The notes below the pieces were generated by a model. The model was given only the letters and a program-made list of their open reading frames with translations, was not told where the DNA came from and did not search any database. A stretch of DNA of 64,000 nt from Variovorax saccharolyticus (GTDB taxonomy: Bacteria; Pseudomonadota; Gammaproteobacteria; Burkholderiales; Burkholderiaceae_C), in NCBI RefSeq assembly GCF_030316765.1, contig NZ_JASZYT010000009.1, positions 124,001 to 188,000 on the forward strand. Direction: 5' to 3'. How positions within the stretch are numbered: the first letter of the stretch is position 1; each line of letters opens with the position of its first letter. Positions 59,086 to 64,000 of this stretch are shown piece by piece. Made by a program: the position numbers and the translations under genes.

Positions 59086-59973
59086 TCAGGCCGGCACCGG
59101 CGCGAGGCGGACGTCGAAGCTGGCCGAGTGGTAGGGCACGCGCATCTCGCGGCCATCCACGGCCCTGCCGGGCGCATGGGTCTCGAAGTCGACCACCAGG
59201 CTGTCGCGCTTGCCAAACACGGCGTCGGCATCGATGTAGGGGCTGCCGCCGACGAACAGCTGCGTGGTCAGCGTCACGTGGCCCGGCGCCGACACCTGCA
59301 GGTGGATGTGGCCGGGGCGGAAGATGCTGCGATCGGTGGCGCGCATCATCTCGCCCACCGGGCCGTCGTCCGGGATCGGGTAGTAGGCGGGGCGGATCGA
59401 CCAGAACCAGTAGCGCCCCTGGGCATCGGTGTGGAAGCGCCCGCGCGCGCCCATCGTCGGCTCGCTGCTGAGCTGCACGTCGTACTTGCCGTTGCCGTCG
59501 CCCGACCAGATGTCGAGCAGCGCACCGGCCAGCGGCTCGCCGCGCACGTCGGTCACGCGGCCCATGTAGAGCGTCGGCTCGCCCAGCACGCCCTCGGCGA
59601 TGTCGGCGCCCAGCGCGAGCTCGGGTGCACCGGCCCAGTAGAACGGACCCTCGACCGTGGCCTCGGTGGCCTCGGTGGCGCCCTTCGATTCGCCGCAGGC
59701 GCGCGCCTGCGCCAGCGCCACCACCATCATCGACAGGCCGATCGTGTCCGACAGCAGGATGAACTCGGGCCGCTTGTCGGTCGAGATCTGCCCGGTCGCC
59801 TCGAGGAACTTCATGCCGGCGAGCCATTCCTCGGGCTTCAGGTCGACTTCGCGCGCGAAGGCATGGACGTGCCTGACGAGCGCGCTCATCAGCTGGCGCA
59901 GACGGAGGTCGGGCGTCTTGCCGAAGGCCTCGAGCACATCCTGCGTGATGCTGTCCTGGTTGTAGTCGGCCAT
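59086..59973 (-). CDS. Intradiol ring-cleavage dioxygenase (catechol/hydroxyquinol 1,2-dioxygenase type)
   Basis: The 295-residue enzyme has the N-terminal helical dimerisation domain (about 1-100, LRQLMSALVRHVHAFAREVD) and the Fe(III) beta domain. Predicted ligands are the Tyr of GNGKYDVQ, a Tyr of RPAYYPIPDDG and both His of RPGHIHLQV. VEGPFYWAGAPEL and ALLDIWSGDGNG fit the catechol/hydroxyquinol branch. It cleaves an aromatic diol between its hydroxyls to a muconate or maleylacetate-type product. It is the first gene of the leftward unit and diverges from LysR. No maleylacetate reductase or muconate cycloisomerase gene is present in the window. Confidence 0.9.
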   Translation of the reverse strand: MADYNQDSITQDVLEAFGKTPDLRLRQLMSALVRHVHAFAREVDLKPEEWLAGMKFLEATGQISTDKRPEFILLSDTIGLSMMVVALAQARACGESKGATEATEATVEGPFYWAGAPELALGADIAEGVLGEPTLYMGRVTDVRGEPLAGALLDIWSGDGNGKYDVQLSSEPTMGARGRFHTDAQGRYWFWSIRPAYYPIPDDGPVGEMMRATDRSIFRPGHIHLQVSAPGHVTLTTQLFVGGSPYIDADAVFGKRDSLVVDFETHAPGRAVDGREMRVPYHSASFDVRLAPVPA

Positions 59974-60036
59974 GCTGTTGTCTCCTGATGGGGCGGACGA
60001 TAGGCGTCTGCCGACGCGCCGACAAATGATTACTTT

Positions 60037-60055
60037 CCATCGATATCATCGATGG
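60037..60055. promoter_or_regulatory. Palindromic LysR-type operator in the dioxygenase-LysR gap
   Basis: CCATCGAT-ATC-ATCGATGG is a perfect 19-base palindrome that contains a T-N11-A pattern, the hallmark of LysR recognition sites. A further ATCGAT half-site follows at 60056-60062. It lies in the 106-base gap between the divergent genes, 25 bases before the LysR start and about 65 from the dioxygenase start. Confidence 0.7.
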
Positions 60056-60079
60056 CATCGATCATTAGCAGGGGTTTTC

Positions 60080-60988
60080 ATGGAGATGAGGCATCTGCGC
60101 TACTTCGTCGCGCTGGCCGATTGCCTGAGCTTCACGCGGGCGGCCGAGCGGGTTCACGTCACCCAGTCGACGCTCTCGCACCAGATCAAGCAGCTCGAGG
60201 ACGAGGTGGGCCAGCCGCTGTTCGAGCGCATCGGCAAGAAGGTTGTGACGACCGAGGCCGGGGAACTGTTCCGGGGCTTCGCCTCGCGCGCGCTGCGCGA
60301 GGTCGACCAGGGCGTGGCGCTGCTCAAGCCGGGCGCCGGCAACCTGACGGGCAAGGTGCGCATCGGCGCGACCCACACCTTCAACATCGGGCTGATCCCC
60401 GAATGCGTGGCACTGTTCCTGGCGCGCCATCCGACGGTGCGCATCAGCGTCGAGGAGCTCGCGGCGGAGGTGATCGTGGCCCGGCTCGCGGCCGGCGAAC
60501 TGGACCTGGGCATCGCCTACAGACCCGAGGATCCGACCGACCTGTGGTTCGAGCCGCTCTACAACGAGGAGATGGTGCTGGTCGTCTCGCCCGAGCATCC
60601 GCTGGCCGGCCGCAAGCGCATCCGCATGGTCGAGCTGCACCGGCAGGACCTGGTGCTGGTGTCGACCGCCTTCTCGACCCGCACCATGCTCGACGAGTGC
60701 TTCCGGGCCTGCGGCGCCGAGCCGACGGTGGTGGCCGAGATGTCGACCGTGGCGCCGATGCTGGCGCTGGTCGCGCGCACGATGATCGGCTCCATCGTGG
60801 CGATCAACGCGGTGCCCGAGGGCATGCCGGGCCTCAAGGTGATTCCGCTCGAGAGCCCGACGCCGGTGCGCACGCCCGGCATCCTGTGGCGGCTCGGCGA
60901 GAGCAAGCCAGCGGCGGTGCAGTCCTTCGCGGTGATCCTGCGCAAGACTGCGTTGGGGAACAGCTTGCGAAGGGAGGGGCCGGGTTGA
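60080..60988 (+). CDS. LysR family transcriptional regulator
   Basis: The 302-residue protein has the LysR HTH at residues 1-62 (MEMRHLRYFVALADCLSFTR, then VHVTQSTLSHQIKQLEDEVG) and an effector domain starting near GKVRIGATHTFNIGLIPECV. The domain resembles the CynR/CbbR-like branch. AGGGG lies a few bases upstream of the ATG at 60080. It diverges from the intradiol dioxygenase gene across a palindromic site and is its probable activator. About 40 bases after its stop the truncated HEPN relic begins on the other strand. Confidence 0.93.
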   Translation: MEMRHLRYFVALADCLSFTRAAERVHVTQSTLSHQIKQLEDEVGQPLFERIGKKVVTTEAGELFRGFASRALREVDQGVALLKPGAGNLTGKVRIGATHTFNIGLIPECVALFLARHPTVRISVEELAAEVIVARLAAGELDLGIAYRPEDPTDLWFEPLYNEEMVLVVSPEHPLAGRKRIRMVELHRQDLVLVSTAFSTRTMLDECFRACGAEPTVVAEMSTVAPMLALVARTMIGSIVAINAVPEGMPGLKVIPLESPTPVRTPGILWRLGESKPAAVQSFAVILRKTALGNSLRREGPG

Positions 60989-61028
60989 AGCGGGTGCAAC
61001 ACGGAAGCTGATTAAGGCGCGGACGAAA

Positions 61029-61310
61029 CCGCCACACTTCGGGTCCGAGCCCAAGCGTATGCGGCAGCAGTTGGAAAACGATGTACCGGTTCGTCGATCG
61101 ATAGCCATTCCATCGCAGCGCGGCCAGGCACAAAGCGTGTGCAGCGTTGTAGGCCAGGTCGAAGCGGCTCTCCAGCGCGAGGGATGTATTGATCGCGTCC
61201 TGCAACCTCGCGTTGCCCGAGCGCTTGAGGCCGGCGAATTCCTTGACGTCCGGAGGCTCCGCCTTGAGCGGTTTGCCGGGGCCGCTGAGGTTCTCAAATG
61301 GCGAGGTCAC
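61029..61310 (-). pseudogene. HEPN-like partner protein, C-terminally truncated
   Basis: The first 94 residues from the ATG at 61310 look like the helical protein commonly encoded beside MNT-type nucleotidyltransferases (PPDVKEFAGLKRSGNARLQD, then RFDLAYNAAHALCLAALRWN and YIVFQLLPHTLGLGPEVWR). Homology ends there. The open frame drifts on into sequence antisense to the LysR gene with Arg/Cys-rich nonsense, so the last helices are missing. Its start overlaps the nucleotidyltransferase stop by 17 bases. It is best read as a broken toxin-like partner cut at a rearrangement point near 61020. Family assignment is from memory. Confidence 0.65.
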
Positions 61311-61920
61311 TTTCGCCTCCGATGATCCATATCTTGGGCTGATCCAGCACCCGAGTCAGAAAGGACTCCTGGGCGGCCACGCGCTTCGCGAACTCCTTGC
61401 CGGTCAGGATGGTCGGATTCACCGTGCGACCGAGGGCGTTGCTGACGACGTCCAAGGCCAGGAAGAGATCCCCGTAGCCCAATGCGTCGCTGAGCACCAT
61501 CAAGTCGACATCGCTGCTGGCGGTGTCGGTCTTCTTCGCGACCGAGCCGTAGACAAACGCCGCCCTGATCTGGCCGGCCAGGGGTTCCAGCGCCTCGCGC
61601 AGCGGCTCGGCCAGGCCGAAGGTCTTCTGGGCGATGCTGCACAGTTCCGCGAAGATCGGCGACTCGGGGTCGGCCTGATAGTGCCTCTGGTTGCCCACCG
61701 CCCTGACGCTGACCAAGCCACTCTGCGCGAGGCTGGCCAGCTCGCGCTGCACGGCGCCCGAGCCGCTCCCGGCCAAGCCGATCAGCTCGTTGGCGTAGAA
61801 GCTGCGCGACGGCTGACCGAACAGCAAACCCAGCACGCGTTGCCGGGTGCCCGAAAAAAGAGCGTCCGCAAGGCTGGTTTGCTGGGGGGGATCGCCGTAT
61901 TCCGTACCCATATTGGGCAT
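61294..61920 (-). CDS. MNT-type nucleotidyltransferase with N-terminal winged helix (putative antitoxin)
   Basis: The 208-residue protein combines an ArsR-like winged helix at about residues 18-90 (SGTRQRVLGLLFGQPSRSFY, then GAVQRELASLAQSGLVSVRA) with a minimal nucleotidyltransferase at about 105-205. The latter has the pattern GSVAKKTDTASSDVDLMVLS, with the paired Asp that bind magnesium. In MNT-HEPN pairs such enzymes AMPylate and silence the HEPN toxin; here the partner is truncated. The start is uncertain: ATG at 61920 or 61911, since a possible TATAGT -10 box at 61922-61927 would give a nearly leaderless message. Operator-like repeats overlap this region. Confidence 0.85.
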   Translation of the reverse strand: MPNMGTEYGDPPQQTSLADALFSGTRQRVLGLLFGQPSRSFYANELIGLAGSGSGAVQRELASLAQSGLVSVRAVGNQRHYQADPESPIFAELCSIAQKTFGLAEPLREALEPLAGQIRAAFVYGSVAKKTDTASSDVDLMVLSDALGYGDLFLALDVVSNALGRTVNPTILTGKEFAKRVAAQESFLTRVLDQPKIWIIGGESDLAI

Positions 61921-61941
61921 GACTATACCCAATTCGGGCAT
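61905..61941 (-). promoter_or_regulatory. Paired operator repeats over the nucleotidyltransferase start
   Basis: TACCCATATTGGGCAT (61905-61920) and TACCCAATTCGGGCAT (61926-61941) share the pattern TACCCA-N4-GGGCAT and are exactly 21 bases apart, two helical turns. Each is an interrupted palindrome. TATAGT (minus strand, 61922-61927) lies between them. The arrangement suggests autorepression by the winged-helix domain of the encoded protein. Confidence 0.65.
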
Positions 61942-62130
61942 GCATACCTCGGGGCACCTGCTCGCGATCGTGCCAATGTCGCCGGTCAGCTCATGCGTAC
62001 CCCCAAGCCACCGGCCCAGGTAGGACGCGTCCGTCGCATCCTCGCGCTCGCCACTGAGCTCGACGCCGCCTCGCCCATTCCATATTCTGCTCACGGACCC
62101 GGCAAAACCCATGGGTACTCCGGGACCGCG

Positions 62131-62172
62131 AGGCCCTCCGTACGAACGCATGTCGTCGGAGGGCCTTCGTTT
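62131..62172 (+). terminator. Rho-independent terminator-like hairpin
   Basis: AGGCCCTCCG (62131-62140) and CGGAGGGCCT (62157-62166) are a perfect 10-base stem with a 16-base loop, followed by TTCGTTTT on the + strand. No rightward gene ends before it: the upstream DNA back to about 61940 has no recognised frame or RNA. It may end an unrecognised transcript or insulate the next genes. Confidence 0.6.
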
Positions 62173-62202
62173 TGACTTGTCGGCGATGCAGGAGATCGAA
62201 AG

Positions 62203-62358
62203 ATGGAAGTGGGCGTCTATGGCTTTGTGGCACTGTCCGCGGTGCTGGTGACCGGAGTGGCCGTCTATCTGGGCAGGCGGCGCCGGGCCGACCTCGCGCA
62301 GGAGATGGAGTGCCAGCTGAAGAAGTCGGCCGAGACGATCCGCGGTCCCCTGCGCTGA
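62203..62358 (+). CDS. Small single-span membrane protein, 51 aa
   Basis: The short frame encodes one hydrophobic helix (YGFVALSAVLVTGVAVYLG, residues 6-24), an RRRR stop-transfer stretch, and an acidic/basic helical tail (ADLAQEMECQLKKSAETIRG). AGGAGATCGAAAG precedes the ATG. The Arg cluster implies the C-terminal tail is cytoplasmic. No family was recognised. It lies 25 bases before the AsmA-like gene in the same direction and may be cotranscribed. Confidence 0.6.
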   Translation: MEVGVYGFVALSAVLVTGVAVYLGRRRRADLAQEMECQLKKSAETIRGPLR

Positions 62359-62383
62359 GTTCCCGAGGGCCCAGAATGCGCGG

Positions 62384-64000
62384 ATGGAGACCCAACCCCT
62401 CCGCGACGGCCCTGGCCGCGCGTGGCGCCTCGCAAGCCGCGCGCTGATCGCGCTGTGCCTGCTCGCCCTGCTGCTGGCGGCGGCGTGGTACGCGCTGCGG
62501 CGAGCCTATCCGCCGGAGCGGCTCGCCGCGATGCTCGCCGAGAGCGTCAGCGCGGCAACCGGCCGCGCCTTCCGCATCGACGGCGATCTCACGCTGCACT
62601 TGCTGCCCAACGTCACGATCGCCGCCAACGACGTCGCGCTCGCCAATGCCGAGTGGGGCGCCGAGCCCGACATGCTGCGGGCCCGGCACGTCGGCTTCGA
62701 CATCTCCCTGCGCGACCTGCTGTCGGGCACGGTGCGCATCCAGAGCGTCGACATCGAGGGCGCCGAACTGCGCCTCGAATCCGACGGCGCCGGCCGCTAC
62801 AACTGGCGGATGGCGCCGTCCGGCGGGGGCAGCACCGGAAGAGCCGCGCCGAGGATCACGCTGGACCGGCTGCAAGCCACCGACACCCGGATCAGCTACC
62901 GCCAGGGCCGGGAGGGCACCAGGCTGGAGCTCGAGATCGAATCGCTGGTGGCCGCAGCAGCCGACGAGCACAGCCAGTTGAATGCGCGCCTCGCGCTCCA
63001 GTCACAGCGCTGGACCCTGAATGGCCAGACTGGTCCGCTCGACGCGCTGCTGGCCGGCACCGCCACCTGGCCGCTCGACCTGCGCGCCAGCACCGACGGC
63101 GCCTCGGCGGCGCTGAAAGGGAGCATGGGCACCGGCCCGCACGCGGGGTCGCTGGATGCCGAGGTGTCGCTGAAGGTAGACGAGGCGAAGGCGCTGGCAC
63201 TCCTGGGCGAAGCGGCGGCGCTGGTTCCGCTGCCTCTGGACTGGCACACGACCTTGGTGCATTCACCCGGTCAATGGCGCGCCGACGCGATGCAGCTGTC
63301 GCTGGCCGGCCAGCGCCTCACCGGCAGCGCGACGCTGCGGGCCGGCGCCGGCGCACCGTTGAAGTTCGAGGCCTCGCTCGCGGCCGCCGCGTGGCGCGTC
63401 GAGCACCTGCCCGCGCTGTCGGCGATCCAGGTCCGCGTCGCCTTCGAGCCCGGACGCCTGCAGTTCGATCCGCTCAGCTTCGCCATCGCCGGCGGCCAGG
63501 CCCGGGGGCAAGTCCACGTCGCGCTGCGCCCCGATGCCGCACCGCGCGTCGACCTCCAGTTGAGCGCCAGATCGATGGCAGTCGACGCCCTGGAAGATGC
63601 CCAGGGCGGCAACCGCTACTTCAAGGGCGGCCGCGCCAACCTCGACGCCAGGCTGGCGATGACCGGCCGCACGCCCTGGGCGCTGGCCGGCACTGCCACC
63701 GGCGAGGCGCTGCTGACCGCCCGCGATGTCGGGCTGACCGGGCGGGCCGCCTCGCTGGACCGCAAGCTCGTCGCGCGCCTGATCGACGCCCTGATCCCGA
63801 CCGGCCAGCCGCGCGAAAACCTCGCGGTGCAGTGCGCGGTCGTGCGGCTCCCGCTGCGCGACGGCGTGGCCGCCATCGACCGTTCGATCGCGATCGAGAC
63901 GCGGCAAATCGCGGTCTCGGCCAGCGGCGAGATCAACCTCGCCCGGCGCACCCTGTCGCTCGCCTTCCGGCCCCAGGTCAAGCGCGGCCTCGACCTGAAT
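62384..64000 (+). CDS. AsmA family protein, N-terminal part
   Basis: The frame is open for 539 codons and leaves the window at the right edge. It begins with a short cytoplasmic tail and one membrane helix (ALIALCLLALLLAAAWYALR, about residues 21-40). The AsmA start pattern follows: AAMLAESVSAATGRAFRIDG, LTLHLLPNVTIAANDVALAN and LRDLLSGTVRIQSVDIEGAE. Later it has NRYFKGGRANLDARLAMTG and the family-typical end region LSLAFRPQVKRGLDLN. AsmA proteins span the envelope, and larger relatives are proposed to move lipids to the outer membrane. Confidence 0.88.
   Translation, partial: METQPLRDGPGRAWRLASRALIALCLLALLLAAAWYALRRAYPPERLAAMLAESVSAATGRAFRIDGDLTLHLLPNVTIAANDVALANAEWGAEPDMLRARHVGFDISLRDLLSGTVRIQSVDIEGAELRLESDGAGRYNWRMAPSGGGSTGRAAPRITLDRLQATDTRISYRQGREGTRLELEIESLVAAAADEHSQLNARLALQSQRWTLNGQTGPLDALLAGTATWPLDLRASTDGASAALKGSMGTGPHAGSLDAEVSLKVDEAKALALLGEAAALVPLPLDWHTTLVHSPGQWRADAMQLSLAGQRLTGSATLRAGAGAPLKFEASLAAAAWRVEHLPALSAIQVRVAFEPGRLQFDPLSFAIAGGQARGQVHVALRPDAAPRVDLQLSARSMAVDALEDAQGGNRYFKGGRANLDARLAMTGRTPWALAGTATGEALLTARDVGLTGRAASLDRKLVARLIDALIPTGQPRENLAVQCAVVRLPLRDGVAAIDRSIAIETRQIAVSASGEINLARRTLSLAFRPQVKRGLDLN

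Noticed and set aside
60834-61028. C-terminal extension of the HEPN-like frame
   Set aside because: It lies antisense to the LysR gene and has Arg/Cys-rich composition unlike the first 94 residues; treated as read-on after truncation.
61921-62151. Longer N-terminus for the nucleotidyltransferase
   Set aside because: The extra residues resemble no known part of the family and would place the operator repeats and TATAGT box inside the coding region.

Overview
The window looks like chromosomal DNA of a high-GC betaproteobacterium of the order Burkholderiales, most likely Comamonadaceae (Variovorax or a near relative). This is inferred from gene style, not from a search. The signs are very GC-rich codons, two Bug/TctC-type binding proteins, TRAP and Liv transporters, several CaiB/BaiF CoA-transferases, many LysR/IclR/MarR regulators, a Gram-negative porin relic and a tandem glycine riboswitch. 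No tRNA, rRNA, CRISPR array, intact transposase or phage gene was seen.

Layout. (1) 1-9.3 kb: a carboxylate uptake and CoA-activation locus. A leftward unit (CoA-transferase, MaoC hydratase, IclR, AraC) diverges from a rightward one (TRAP DctPQM, a binding-protein-like protein without signal peptide, a second CoA-transferase, an SDR). Palindromic sites lie between them. (2) 9.3-11.5 kb: homoserine dehydrogenase behind a Thr/Ile attenuator with a 10-residue leader peptide, then a CadR/PbrR-type MerR gene. (3) 11.5-18.1 kb: leftward flavin monooxygenase locus with two paralogous luciferase-like enzymes around a Bug protein, an SDR, a VOC protein and a flavin reductase fused to an FCD-like domain, with a divergent LysR gene. 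(4) 18.1-27.2 kb: SMP-30 lactonase and a seven-gene acyl-CoA catabolic operon. (5) 27.3-36.2 kb: leftward Dpp-type peptide transporter plus M81 and M20 hydrolases, preceded by MarR and a tandem glycine riboswitch. (6) 36.2-45.0 kb: heavy-metal P-type ATPase with a MerR-type promoter, MscS channel, CinA-like amidase, persulfide dioxygenase-rhodanese, PhoX-like phosphatase. (7) 45-50.4 kb: gene-poor, decayed stretch with an orphan histidine kinase, a YdeI-family gene and a broken porin. (8) 50.4-56.0 kb: MetE-like methyltransferase and Liv ABC transporter. (9) 56.1-61.0 kb: Bug protein, CoA-transferase, citrate-synthase-like lyase and intradiol dioxygenase, with a divergent LysR gene. (10) 61.0-64.0 kb: MNT nucleotidyltransferase with a truncated HEPN partner, a small membrane protein and the start of an AsmA-like gene.

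The theme is catabolism of organic and aromatic acids: each locus pairs an uptake system with CoA or oxygenase chemistry and its own regulator. The most informative non-coding signals are the threonine attenuator (10735-10856), the glycine riboswitch (35941-36147), and the near-identical MerR-type promoters at 11436 and 36210, which link a metal regulator to a metal pump 25 kb away. No wholly new defence or mobile system was recognised. The closest candidates are the flavin reductase-FCD fusion, the double SDR protein, and the operator-bearing antitoxin whose toxin is truncated.
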